This document shows positions 55,754-64,000 of a stretch of DNA of 64,000 nucleotides, in pieces. Within the stretch, counting starts at the first letter, position 1. Each line of letters starts with the position of its first letter. Source of the DNA: Flavobacteriaceae bacterium (GTDB lineage Bacteria; Bacteroidota; Bacteroidia; Flavobacteriales; Flavobacteriaceae); contig JAURRA010000022.1 in the NCBI GenBank assembly GCA_030835825.1, positions 1-64,000 of the forward strand, in the 5' to 3' direction. Below the pieces are notes generated by a model. It had not been told where the DNA came from and did no database searches. It was given only the letters and a program-made list of their open reading frames with translations. Both the position numbers and the translations under genes were made by a program.

Positions 55754-57892
55754 ATGAAATCTATCTATACACTCCTTCTGATGTTATTACTGAGCTCTTG
55801 CAAGACGACTCCTCCAGCCCCTGAATATCCTTCCACCACTAAAATTCCAGTTTCCGAAACGCATTTTGGGACCGAGGTAGTGGATAACTACCGGTGGCTA
55901 GAAGACGACAACAGCCAAGAAACTGCCGATTGGGTCGGTGCACAAAATGAAGTGACTTTTGAATATTTGAACAGAATACCATTTCGTTCGCAATTAAAAG
56001 ACAGGCTTGAAAAGTTATGGAATTATGAAAAACTAGGCTCACCATTTAAAGAAGGTGACTACACGTATTTCTACAAAAATGACGGCTTACAAAATCAGTA
56101 TGTTGTCTATCGTGAAGATAGCGACGGAAATACGGAGGTGTTCTTAGATCCTAATAAATTTTCGATGGATGGCACCATTTCTCTTGGGGGTCTTAGTTTT
56201 GCCAAAGACGGCAATATCGCAGCCTATTCCATTAGCGAAGGTGGTAGCGACTGGCGCAAGGTTATTGTTCTTGATGTCCCAAGTAAAAAAATTATTGAAG
56301 ACACCCTAGTAGATGTAAAGTTTAGTGGAATTTCGTGGAAAAAAAATGAAGGCTTTTTTTATTCGAGTTATGACAAGCCAAAGGGCAGTGAATTATCAGA
56401 AATGACTGACCAGCACAAATTGTACTACCATAAACTTGGCACTACTCAGGATCAAGATGAATTAATTTTTGGCGGAACAGAGACGCAAAAGCATCGCTAT
56501 GTGGGTTGTCAAGTCACAGATGACGGTCGCTATCTGTTTATCTCTGGCGCCAAGTCGACCTCTGGCAATGTGCTCTTTGTGAAAGATCTTGAAAACCCAT
56601 CGCGGCCGCTTGTTTTAATGGATGATGACTATGGCAGCGACAGCTATGTCTTGGACACGCTTGATGATTTGTTTTTCATCGTGACCAATAAAAATGCCCC
56701 CAATCAAAAGGTTGTCACCGCAACCGCCACAAAGCCTCAGGAAGCATATTGGAAGGATTTTATTCCTGAAACCGAAAATGTCTTATCTCCAAGCAGTGGA
56801 GGCGGTTATTTTTTTGCCAGTTATATGATCGACGCCACCTCAAAAGTGTTTCAGTTTGACATGAAAGGTCAGAATTTGGGTGAAATCGAACTTCCCGGCG
56901 TTGGTTCAGCTGGTGGATGGAACGGAGACAAAGACGATGACGTATTGTATTATAGTTTTACAAACTATCACACGCCTGGAGTTATTTACTCCTACAACCC
57001 CAAAGAACGGGTTTCGTCAAAATATTGGTCTCCAGCAATTGACTTTGATTCGGATAATTATGTGTCCTCTCAAGTCTTTTACACTTCTAAGGACGGCACC
57101 AAGGTGCCAATGATAATCACTCACAAAAAGGGATTAGATTATAATGGGAGAAACCCAACTATTCTATATGGTTACGGCGGATTTAACATCAGTCTGACGC
57201 CATCTTTTAGCATTCAAAATGCCGTTTGGATGGAGCAAGGAGGTGTTTATGCTGTTCCTAATTTGCGCGGCGGCGGTGAATATGGCAAGGCGTGGCATAA
57301 CGCCGGGACTCAAATGAAAAAGCAAAATGTTTTTGACGATTTTATTGCTGCTGCAGAGTATTTAATAGCTAACAATATCACCTCTTCCGATTTCCTAGCG
57401 ATACAGGGAGGTAGCAACGGAGGCCTTCTAGTGGGCGCCACAATGACCCAACGCCCCGATTTGATGAAAGTAGCTCTACCAGCCGTAGGAGTTTTAGACA
57501 TGCTGCGCTATCACACCTTTACCGCAGGTGCTGGCTGGGCCTATGACTATGGCACAGCAGATGATTCTGAAGAAATGTTTGACTATTTGCTTGGCTACTC
57601 TCCCGTTCACAACGTTCTTGCAGGGACATCCTATCCCGCCACTTTGATTACAACCGGAGATCATGATGATCGTGTGGTGCCCGCTCATTCTTTCAAGTTT
57701 GCCGCCGAATTACAGGACAAACAAAGCGGCGAAAACCCAGTGATGATTCGCATTGAAACTAACGCAGGTCACGGTGCGGGCACTCCTGTTTCGAAACGCA
57801 TCGAGCAAGCCGCTGATATCTTTGGATTTACACTTTACAATATGGGTTTTGAGGTGCTTCCAGAAAAGATTAACAATACATTGAAAGATTAA
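55754..57892 (+). CDS. Prolyl oligopeptidase family (S9) lipoprotein
   Basis: 712-residue serine peptidase cutting after proline in short peptides. A lipoprotein signal with LLSSC (Cys near residue 16) is followed by a seven-bladed propeller and a C-terminal alpha/beta hydrolase. The catalytic triad is visible: Ser in [12 protein letters not shown], Asp in [12 protein letters not shown] and His in NAGHGAGTP. It lies alone and convergent with the ABC exporter genes. Export to the periplasm or outer membrane is inferred from the lipobox. Confidence 0.93.
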   Translation: MKSIYTLLLMLLLSSCKTTPPAPEYPSTTKIPVSETHFGTEVVDNYRWLEDDNSQETADWVGAQNEVTFEYLNRIPFRSQLKDRLEKLWNYEKLGSPFKEGDYTYFYKNDGLQNQYVVYREDSDGNTEVFLDPNKFSMDGTISLGGLSFAKDGNIAAYSISEGGSDWRKVIVLDVPSKKIIEDTLVDVKFSGISWKKNEGFFYSSYDKPKGSELSEMTDQHKLYYHKLGTTQDQDELIFGGTETQKHRYVGCQVTDDGRYLFISGAKSTSGNVLFVKDLENPSRPLVLMDDDYGSDSYVLDTLDDLFFIVTNKNAPNQKVVTATATKPQEAYWKDFIPETENVLSPSSGGGYFFASYMIDATSKVFQFDMKGQNLGEIELPGVGSAGGWNGDKDDDVLYYSFTNYHTPGVIYSYNPKERVSSKYWSPAIDFDSDNYVSSQVFYTSKDGTKVPMIITHKKGLDYNGRNPTILYGYGGFNISLTPSFSIQNAVWMEQGGVYAVPNLRGGGEYGKAWHNAGTQMKKQNVFDDFIAAAEYLIANNITSSDFLAIQGGSNGGLLVGATMTQRPDLMKVALPAVGVLDMLRYHTFTAGAGWAYDYGTADDSEEMFDYLLGYSPVHNVLAGTSYPATLITTGDHDDRVVPAHSFKFAAELQDKQSGENPVMIRIETNAGHGAGTPVSKRIEQAADIFGFTLYNMGFEVLPEKINNTLKD

Positions 57893-57895
57893 TAA

Positions 57896-58603
57896 TTAAT
57901 CGTCTAGAGGCTCTGAAAAGTATTTTTCCAACGCTTTCAGGGTTTCTGGGCTGGTTTTCAAATCATTGATAACTTGTCCTTTTTCAAGTACTACAATGCG
58001 CTCACAAACTTCTGTGACGTGGGTTAGGTCATGACTAGAAATCAAAAAAGTGGTTTGGGTATCTTTGGTTTCTGACTTGATCAATTGCTTTAACCTGATT
58101 TGTGTCGTTGGATCTAGGTTCGCAAATGGCTCGTCAAGAATAACGACTTCGGGGCCACCAATCAACGCCCCGATTAAACCCACTTTTTTCTGATTTCCCT
58201 TGCTGAGATCTCTCAAATACTTTCTCTTGCCCAGAATTTCATCATTAAAAAAAACCTCATACTTGGCAATAAATTGAGTAACATCAGTGTTAGATTGTCC
58301 TCGTAATTTACCAATAAAGAAAAAATACTCTTCAGGGGTTAGGTATCCAATTAAAAAGCTCTCGTCTATAAAGGCTGAGGTGAACGGTTTCCATTCCTCC
58401 GAGCGATCGATGCGGACTCCATTAGACTGGATATACCCTGTTGTCGGTTGAATCAAGTCTAACAAAAGACTGAAAAAAGTAGTTTTTCCAGCGCCATTAT
58501 TACCTACTAAACCAAAACTTTGTCCCTTGGGTATGCTCATTTCGTTGATGTTCAAAACTTCAACGCCTTGGTAGGCTTTTGTTAAATTTTCTACTTGGAT
58601 CAT
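57896..58603 (-). CDS. ABC transporter ATP-binding protein
   Basis: 235-residue ATPase with Walker A GNNGAGKTTFF, signature LSKGNQKKVGL, Walker B VVILDEPFANLD and the switch His in ISSHDLTH. It pairs with the DUF5687 permease 12 bases upstream to form an exporter of unknown substrate. Confidence 0.92.
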   Translation of the reverse strand: MIQVENLTKAYQGVEVLNINEMSIPKGQSFGLVGNNGAGKTTFFSLLLDLIQPTTGYIQSNGVRIDRSEEWKPFTSAFIDESFLIGYLTPEEYFFFIGKLRGQSNTDVTQFIAKYEVFFNDEILGKRKYLRDLSKGNQKKVGLIGALIGGPEVVILDEPFANLDPTTQIRLKQLIKSETKDTQTTFLISSHDLTHVTEVCERIVVLEKGQVINDLKTSPETLKALEKYFSEPLDD

Positions 58604-58615
58604 AGCATTACTATT

Positions 58616-60091
58616 TTAGGATTCTTGGTCAAAGGCAGCGACAGTTTTGTACTTTCCTTTGGTATAAATTTTTTCGATTAAGGTGAGAAATTGGGCTCGA
58701 AATACCAAGCCAAGAGCCCCAGCTCCCGCAACACAAATTAACCCGACATTAAAGCTGATGAGCTTATAAGGAAGGTAAAACAGCAGCATCGGCAAAATGA
58801 CCTTTGGTAGTCCAATCAATAATTGGGTTGGATTAAAGCCATTGGTATTGGCAAAAGCTTTGGCCTTTTCGTTCAGAACAATGGGGGTTCGGTTGAGAGC
58901 TCCTCCAATTAAGGTTATGAATGAATTTAAGCCAATATTAAACAGTGCGCCAGCGGCAATCATGGCATAAATATCCCAGCCAAAATAGAGGTAGGGCAAG
59001 CTCAAAACGAAAGAAACTACAACGCCAAAAACCATAAGCATCCATTTGGCGTTCAAATACTGTCGATAGGGAATATTTTGACTCATAAGAAGCTTGTAAT
59101 ACTGACTATCCCAAGAGGGAACTTGTTGGCCAAAAGTCATTAGGAACCCACCGGTAATAAAAATGGAAGCGAAAACCAAAATAGCTGGGAGCTCGGAATA
59201 GCTGTCTTGGGTGTAAAAAAACAAGCCGTAGAATAAAAACATGAAGGAAGCCAAAAGCACCTGTTTTGGTCTAACATTTCGGCGAATCAGTTTGATGTCA
59301 TTTTCAAGAAATGGGGCGACTGGCCCAAACCGTTGTAACCATGTGAAATTTGAGCCCCCTGCTAAAGTCACTTTCTGCGCCACCTTATCGTCCAGATAAA
59401 ACCCTTTAAAAAGCAGATTCCAATTGGCTCGGTACAGAAAAAATAACAATATGAGAGGAAGGGTCACCCAAAAGGGTTGGTCATAGAGGGCATTAAATCC
59501 TATGCCAGCAATTGCTGCCGCATCAAAAATACCGAAGTAATTAAGGGTTCCTGCAAGAAAAAACAGTGACAATAAGGCCAACAAATATTTATTGTTTTTG
59601 TTGACTAAAAAGTTGGCGAAATTAATACTTAAAGAAATACTCAAAATACCAACAAACCAGGCCAAAACTTGAAAGGGGTTGTAATCTTGAAAAACAAGAA
59701 CAACGGCAAAGGGGATGTAGATTAATAGTGGTAAAATATTAAAAAATGAAATCAATGACTTTAACAATACAAAACGCACCACACGATGACGCGAAACTGG
59801 TAAGCTCATAAGCGGCTTTACATTCAATACAGGTAATTGTTGAAAGAAATATCTCAACAAGACATCAGCTACTATCCAAAGAATTAAAACATTATTTACC
59901 GTTACTAAAGGGTCTACATCAGGTACTGTTTTTTTTGCAATGAAAAATACACCTACGCCCAACAACAAGGCCGTTGCTGAGAAATAGAGTACTATGAAAG
60001 CAAGAAATATTTTTACTATCAGCCCTTTTTGAAAATAGGCTGCTCTTCTAAACTGTAACCACTCTAGGCGTAAGAAATCAGAAATCTGCAT
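58616..60091 (-). CDS. DUF5687 family ABC permease
   Basis: 491-residue membrane protein with about 12-14 hydrophobic helices. The N-terminus FLRLEWLQFRRAAYFQKGL and the segments SLPVSRHRVVRFVLLKSL and FGQQVPSWDSQYYKLLMSQNI are typical of Bacteroidota DUF5687 proteins, which are found next to an ABC ATPase. Function beyond ABC-2-type export is unknown. Confidence 0.85.
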   Translation of the reverse strand: MQISDFLRLEWLQFRRAAYFQKGLIVKIFLAFIVLYFSATALLLGVGVFFIAKKTVPDVDPLVTVNNVLILWIVADVLLRYFFQQLPVLNVKPLMSLPVSRHRVVRFVLLKSLISFFNILPLLIYIPFAVVLVFQDYNPFQVLAWFVGILSISLSINFANFLVNKNNKYLLALLSLFFLAGTLNYFGIFDAAAIAGIGFNALYDQPFWVTLPLILLFFLYRANWNLLFKGFYLDDKVAQKVTLAGGSNFTWLQRFGPVAPFLENDIKLIRRNVRPKQVLLASFMFLFYGLFFYTQDSYSELPAILVFASIFITGGFLMTFGQQVPSWDSQYYKLLMSQNIPYRQYLNAKWMLMVFGVVVSFVLSLPYLYFGWDIYAMIAAGALFNIGLNSFITLIGGALNRTPIVLNEKAKAFANTNGFNPTQLLIGLPKVILPMLLFYLPYKLISFNVGLICVAGAGALGLVFRAQFLTLIEKIYTKGKYKTVAAFDQES

Positions 60092-60155
60092 GGTTTTAAT
60101 TTGACATAGGGATAAATAGGAATAGGCTAATTTAACTATTATCTTTTAAGTTCCT

Positions 60156-60163
60156 TATTTTTG
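60156..60163 (+). promoter_or_regulatory. -7 element (TATTTTTG) of the PaaE-type gene
   Basis: Exact TAnnTTTG 17 bases before the ATG; no clear -33. Confidence 0.35.
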
Positions 60164-60179
60164 AAGTCAAATTCAGACT

Positions 60180-61217
60180 ATGAGTCAATTTCATCAACTT
60201 CGAATTGCTTCCGTAAAACCTTTAACTGCTGATGCCGTATCCATTACTTTTGAGCCAACCGATGAGGTGAAGAGCAAATTTACTTTCCTGGCCGGTCAAT
60301 ACATAAGTCTAAAGGCCGAAATTAATGGTGAAACCGTTATTCGCGATTATTCTATTTGCAGTTGCCCTTCATCTGGCGCGTTGTCTGTTGGCATCAAAAC
60401 CTTAAAAGGTGGTTTATTTTCAAGCTATGCTCAGACCCTGAAACCGGGAGATACTTTATTAGCTAGAGTGCCACAAGGAAAATTCACACTAGATTCAAAT
60501 ATTGAAAATTTTATTGGGATAGCGGCTGGTAGTGGGATCACGCCAATGATGAGTTTACTCCAAGATTTCCTTGAACATTCTGCGGGCACAGCCTATTTGA
60601 TGTATGGCAACAAAAGTCCTGAAGACAGCATGTTTCTCAAGGCATTAAAAACTTTAAAAAACACCTATAGAGACAGGTTCCAGCTGCGTTGGATGTTTAG
60701 CAGACAAGAAATGCCTGAAGCAGGATTTGGCAGAATTAATGGCGACCAATTAGTCGATTTCCTAAAAGAACACGCTATCCATGTTGGGCATGGACACTTT
60801 TATCTGTGTGGCCCTAATGATATGGTACAAGACTTAAGGGCCAAATTGTCCGAAATTGGACACGCAGACTCCAATGTCAGATACGAGTTGTTTTTTGCTC
60901 CGCCAACAGGTGAGGCGTTGCATCCCACTTCAAAGGGGCAGTGTCAGGTCTCTATGGTTTTAGACGGCGAATCCGTTGTTTTTGAAATGACTAATAATCA
61001 GTTTGTTTTGGACGCCGCATTAGATCAAGACTTGGACGCCCCCTATTCATGCCGGGGCGGTGTTTGCAGTAGTTGTATTGCCAAAGTTACCGAGGGGAGT
61101 GTTGAAATGGCACAAAACAATGTACTAACAGATGCTGATTTGAGTTCAGGATATATTCTAACATGTCAAGCCCGTCCAACTAGTTCTTCTCTTTCTGTCG
61201 ATTTTGATGATGTTTAA
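60180..61217 (+). CDS. PaaE-type ferredoxin-NAD(P)H reductase with 2Fe-2S domain
   Basis: 345-residue electron-transfer protein resembling the reductase subunit of phenylacetyl-CoA epoxidase. The FAD domain has RDYSICSCP, and the NAD(P) domain has GIAAGSGITPMMSLL and YLCGPNDMV. The plant-type 2Fe-2S domain has CRGGVCSSC plus a later Cys in LTCQA. No other paa genes are adjacent, so it may serve another oxygenase or desaturase. Its 3' end overlaps the convergent GT9 gene by 38 bases. Confidence 0.88.
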   Translation: MSQFHQLRIASVKPLTADAVSITFEPTDEVKSKFTFLAGQYISLKAEINGETVIRDYSICSCPSSGALSVGIKTLKGGLFSSYAQTLKPGDTLLARVPQGKFTLDSNIENFIGIAAGSGITPMMSLLQDFLEHSAGTAYLMYGNKSPEDSMFLKALKTLKNTYRDRFQLRWMFSRQEMPEAGFGRINGDQLVDFLKEHAIHVGHGHFYLCGPNDMVQDLRAKLSEIGHADSNVRYELFFAPPTGEALHPTSKGQCQVSMVLDGESVVFEMTNNQFVLDAALDQDLDAPYSCRGGVCSSCIAKVTEGSVEMAQNNVLTDADLSSGYILTCQARPTSSSLSVDFDDV

Positions 61218-62226
61218 GTCGCTGGCGGCACAATTGAGCAATCATATCGGGAGTAACCGTTCTAATTGCTTTCTCATAGCCTTCTGGCATTTTATTCCCG
61301 TAGACTGAGGTTGGGATTTTGTCAAAAATGGCTTTATTGGCCAACAGACTATTAGAGGAAGGTTGACCAAAAGGTGCAAAGCCTAACACTGGATCGGTGA
61401 TGCCCCAAACAGAAATAACCTCAACGCCGAGCATAGCTGCCAAATGGGCATTGCTCGAATCCATCGCGATCATTATATTCAGGTTTGATATCAGTTGAAT
61501 TTCGGCTGACAAAGTCAGTTTTCCAGCATAACAAATCACGTTGTCAAATTTAGACGCCAGCTCGTTCAACGCTTTTATCTCTGCTGAACCGCCCCCAAAT
61601 AATATGACTTTAACCTGTTTTTCTAATTGCGCTATCAGCTCCAAAGACAGGTCTTTGGGATAGGTTTTGCTCTCATAGCCAGCGAAAGGGGCAAACCCAA
61701 CGAGCTGTTCTCCATTCGTTAACTGAATCCCTGGCGGGAAATCAAATTTCGTTTTGGGTAAGTAACCATCTGTTAGACTAAAATCATAGCCTAGATTTAT
61801 GAATACATCGGCATATCTCTGATGGGTAGATTTTAACTGAAGTTTCTTTCCTTGATTAACCACCAATTGTTTTTCATGTCTTCCTTTATGGATAACAGCC
61901 CAAAGGTAGCCAATTAAAAAACCCCTCAGCAATTTGGTTCTGATCACATTATGAAGATCGGCGATAACAGTCGGGTTTAGCGATTTAATTTCTTTTGAAA
62001 GTCTCCATAATCCTCCGATGCCCTTGTGACGTCCTCCAAAATCGACGGGATAAATAGAAATACCTTTCAAGTGTTCAAAAATAGGCGCAAACTCCTTTCT
62101 CGTCAACATGGTAATCTGGATCTCAGGAAACTGATCTCGCAATGCTCTCAGAACAGGAGCGGTCATCGCCACGTCACCCATTGCAGACAATCTAATAACT
62201 AAAATATGTGATTTGCTTGATGTCAA
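61180..62226 (-). CDS. Glycosyltransferase family 9 (heptosyltransferase-like)
   Basis: 348-residue GT-B enzyme. The N-terminal ILVIRLSAMGDVAMTAPVLRAL and the C-terminal IAMDSSNAHLAAMLGVEVISVWG are GT9 signatures. It probably adds a heptose or other sugar to the lipid A core. The start is a TTG directly after the TAG of the DUF4254 gene. The two genes form a recurring pair in Bacteroidota. Confidence 0.9.
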   Translation of the reverse strand: MTSSKSHILVIRLSAMGDVAMTAPVLRALRDQFPEIQITMLTRKEFAPIFEHLKGISIYPVDFGGRHKGIGGLWRLSKEIKSLNPTVIADLHNVIRTKLLRGFLIGYLWAVIHKGRHEKQLVVNQGKKLQLKSTHQRYADVFINLGYDFSLTDGYLPKTKFDFPPGIQLTNGEQLVGFAPFAGYESKTYPKDLSLELIAQLEKQVKVILFGGGSAEIKALNELASKFDNVICYAGKLTLSAEIQLISNLNIMIAMDSSNAHLAAMLGVEVISVWGITDPVLGFAPFGQPSSNSLLANKAIFDKIPTSVYGNKMPEGYEKAIRTVTPDMIAQLCRQRLKHHQNRQKEKN

Positions 62227-62838
62227 CTATCCCTTGAGCTTTCTAAGTACTGGATTCAATTCATCATCATTGTACATTTTCATCTGTTTGTAGACTTTCA
62301 TGTACTTATGTCCCGATGCAATATCAGCGATTAGGTGGTCAATAGCTTCGGACAAATCCTGCCTTTGCTCTAAAAGAACATTTAACTTACTTTGACAAGC
62401 TTTTTTATGGCTATCCGATGCATCTGTCCTAACGGTTTCAACCTGCATGTGATAAATCTTTAGGGCCAAAATCGACAAGCGGTCAATGGCCCAAGCAGGA
62501 CTTTCCGAATTAATTGTAGCCTCTTTGGAAGGAACGATCGATTCAAATTGTTTTAAAAAGTAGCCGTCAATATATTCAACCGTATCCGTTCTGTCCTGAT
62601 TGGAAGCGTCAATTTTTCTTTTTAGTGCCAGCGCTTCTTTTGGATCGATATTAGGGTCTCTGATGATGTCTTCGTAGGCCCACTGCACGGTGTCAATCCA
62701 ACACTTTCGATATAATAAATGGCCTAGGGGATCGGTATCGTGATCTATTGGGTTAGCGAATGACTGTTCAACAGTATTTAAAACTTTATAATCGGCAATA
62801 GCCTTTTGGAAGATGGCATTAGCTTTGGCTGCAATCAT
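62227..62838 (-). CDS. DUF4254 protein, partner of GT9
   Basis: 203-residue soluble, mostly helical protein of the Bacteroidota DUF4254 family. Recognisable parts are an N-terminal helix, HLLYRKCWIDTVQWAYEDIIRDP and DRLSILALKIYHMQVE. It abuts the GT9 gene and has a possible -7 element upstream (62856-62863). It is probably linked to lipopolysaccharide or glycan assembly; the function is inferred only from the pairing. Confidence 0.8.
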   Translation of the reverse strand: MIAAKANAIFQKAIADYKVLNTVEQSFANPIDHDTDPLGHLLYRKCWIDTVQWAYEDIIRDPNIDPKEALALKRKIDASNQDRTDTVEYIDGYFLKQFESIVPSKEATINSESPAWAIDRLSILALKIYHMQVETVRTDASDSHKKACQSKLNVLLEQRQDLSEAIDHLIADIASGHKYMKVYKQMKMYNDDELNPVLRKLKG

Positions 62839-62855
62839 GGTGCGTTAATTTAGTG

Positions 62856-62863
62856 CAAATATA
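62856..62863 (-). promoter_or_regulatory. -7 element (TATATTTG) of the DUF4254-GT9 operon
   Basis: Exact TAnnTTTG on the minus strand, 18 bases before the ATG; no clear -33. Confidence 0.4.
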
Positions 62864-62910
62864 GTTTGAATTACAGAAACTCTTTATTCCTGTGTATTCC
62901 AATAATAAAT

Positions 62911-62942
62911 TTTGTCAAGACAGTCGCGCTTTATTATCTTTG
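62911..62942 (+). promoter_or_regulatory. Promoter (TTTG-N20-TATCTTTG) of the DUF6341-like gene
   Basis: TTTG (62911-62914), 20 bases, TATCTTTG (62935-62942). Start predicted near 62946, leaving an 18-base leader. Confidence 0.65.
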
Positions 62943-62963
62943 CGACACTAAATTATTTATGCC

Positions 62964-63191
62964 ATGACCGCATTTTTTAACGCCTTAGGAGATTTATTTA
63001 CAAATGTGCTTTTTTTGCCTTTTTCTTTTCTCGCAGAAATTGAATTAGATAACTGGTGGATTGCTAATGTGATGACATGGCTATTTGCCGCCATTGGAAT
63101 GGCTGCTTTTACTTATTGGATGGGTCAGTTAAGGCAATACGACCAGAATGGAGAAGAAGATAAGTCGATAAGTGCACACGCTTACTTATAA
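62964..63191 (+). CDS. Small membrane protein, DUF6341-like
   Basis: 75 residues with two predicted membrane stretches (LFLPFSFLAEIE and NVMTWLFAAIGMAAFTYW) and a polar tail. It resembles the short flavobacterial DUF6341 proteins, sometimes misannotated as uracil phosphoribosyltransferase because of their neighbourhood. It has a good promoter and overlaps the convergent purD end by 6 bases. Function unknown. Confidence 0.78.
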   Translation: MTAFFNALGDLFTNVLFLPFSFLAEIELDNWWIANVMTWLFAAIGMAAFTYWMGQLRQYDQNGEEDKSISAHAYL

Positions 63192-64000
63192 ATCGAATCC
63201 TATATCTTTACGGTAGTTTTTTCCTTCAAATTGAATTGAATCAATTTGCCCGTATATTTTCTTAGTTGCTTCGGAATGATTTGCGCCGAAAGCTGTTAGG
63301 GCCATAACACGTCCACCGCTGGTCACCAAGTTGTTTTCTTTTAATTTAGTTCCAGCATGAAATAAATGTATCTCATCCAATTTGTTGTCCACACTAATTA
63401 AGATATCCTTCTTGTAATCTCCTGGATAACCGCCAGACACTAGCATCACAGTGGCGGCAGTCCGTTCGTCAATTTCTAAATCATACGCCTCTAATGTCCC
63501 CCTACTTAGTGCTAAAAACAAGTCCAGCAGATCTGATTTGATACGGGGGATAACAACCTCTGTTTCTGGATCGCCAAAGCGCACATTGTATTCAATGACC
63601 AAAGGATGGTCACCGACCTTGATTAGGCCAATAAAAATTACACCAACATAAGGTAATTGATCTTTTTTCAGGCCTTCGACAGTTGGCTTGACAATTAGAG
63701 ACTCCACCTTGTCATAAAATTCCTTATTCACAAAAGGGACTGGAGATATCGCTCCCATACCGCCGGTGTTTAGGCCTGTATCTCCTTCGCCGATACGCTT
63801 ATAATCTTTGGCCATGGGCAAAATTTTATAACTATTACCATCCGTCAATACAAAACAACTCAATTCAATCCCGGACAAGAATTCCTCTATGACTACGGTC
63901 TTGCTAGCCTCGCCAAAAGTTTGGTTCTCAAGCATGTCTCTCAAAGCATTTTGGGCTTCCGTTAAATCATCGATAATGAGAACACCCTTCCCCGCCGCGA
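63186..64000 (-). CDS. purD: Phosphoribosylamine-glycine ligase (PurD), C-terminal part
   Basis: ATP-grasp enzyme of purine synthesis, step two. Only the C-terminal ~270 residues are in the window; the 5' end lies beyond position 64000. Seen are the ATP-loop segment AAGKGVLIIDD at the edge, VVIEEFLSGIELSCFVL, NTGGMGAISPVPF and YNVRFGDPETEVVIPRI (the metal- and ATP-binding signature), then the C-terminal domain ending DSIQFEGKNYRKDIGFDL. Truncation is due to the window boundary. Confidence 0.95.
   Translation of the reverse strand, partial: AAGKGVLIIDDLTEAQNALRDMLENQTFGEASKTVVIEEFLSGIELSCFVLTDGNSYKILPMAKDYKRIGEGDTGLNTGGMGAISPVPFVNKEFYDKVESLIVKPTVEGLKKDQLPYVGVIFIGLIKVGDHPLVIEYNVRFGDPETEVVIPRIKSDLLDLFLALSRGTLEAYDLEIDERTAATVMLVSGGYPGDYKKDILISVDNKLDEIHLFHAGTKLKENNLVTSGGRVMALTAFGANHSEATKKIYGQIDSIQFEGKNYRKDIGFDL

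Noticed and set aside
57896-60091. ABC pair as a resistance or defence system
   Set aside because: The DUF5687 permease with its ATPase is a common core exporter in this phylum; nothing in the context suggests a defence role.
1-64000. CRISPR arrays, insertion sequences, rRNA operons
   Set aside because: No regularly spaced repeats, transposase genes or rRNA signatures were seen on either strand.

Overview
This 64 kb window is chromosomal DNA of a member of the Bacteroidota, most likely a flavobacterium (Flavobacteriales). The evidence is a type IX secretion sorting domain on a secreted peptidase, the gliding/T9SS lipoproteins GldH and SprE/PorW, lineage-restricted families (DUF4292, DUF4254, DUF5687, DUF6168, DUF6341), and promoters of the Bacteroidota form TTTG-N17-20-TAnnTTTG. 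The gene order around hem, recA-trpS and atp also fits. Almost all of it is core genome: dense, many 1-11 bp start/stop overlaps, little repeat content, and no complete mobile element or CRISPR array. Only the first ~120 bases (about 24% G+C, no gene) look foreign; they lie next to a tRNA-Asn gene.

Layout. 1-3.7 kb: tRNA-Asn with its own promoter and terminator, the site-2 protease RseP and a T9SS-exported M1 aminopeptidase. 3.8-9.1 kb: a SCO1-type copper chaperone, the ferrous iron system feoA-feoB plus a 42-residue Cys-rich partner, a ZIP metal transporter, a bacilliredoxin and an acyltransferase. 9-21 kb: haem biosynthesis on both strands. hemJ and hemH lie on the minus strand with a MATE pump, a histidine kinase and an enoyl-CoA hydratase. 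An AraC-family regulator is divergent from the tightly packed operon hemA-C-D-E-F-B. 21-28 kb: S1/P1 nuclease, a serine hydrolase, a 3'-5' exonuclease, a two-domain oligopeptide-type ABC ATPase and TypA/BipA. 28-33.4 kb: ricT-gldH-pbp1A-scoA-scoB. 33.5-40 kb: trhO, recA (interrupted by an in-frame UGA), an acyltransferase, trpS, dprA, an HU-like/SPOR envelope protein and a thioesterase.

40.7-46.2 kb: an envelope group (lipoprotein, flippase, dut, TPR protein, DUF4292 lipoprotein, EnvC-type amidase activator). 46.4-55.5 kb: sprE/porW, a bactofilin, atpZ, a DUF6168 gene, a lipoprotein and the ATP synthase genes atpB-E-F-H-A-G. atpD and atpC are not here, as is usual in Bacteroidota. 55.7-64 kb: a prolyl oligopeptidase lipoprotein, a DUF5687 ABC exporter, a PaaE-type reductase, a DUF4254/GT9 pair, a small DUF6341 protein and the C-terminal part of purD, which runs off the right end.

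The observations most worth following up are the in-frame UGA in an otherwise intact recA and a second UGA-interrupted frame at 40.3-40.7 kb, although UGA ends many genes here. Others are paired direct repeats covering the -33 region of the hemA promoter, a perfect 15-bp hairpin between atpE and atpF that could set subunit ratios, and several inverted repeats over promoters. No wholly new multi-gene system was recognised.
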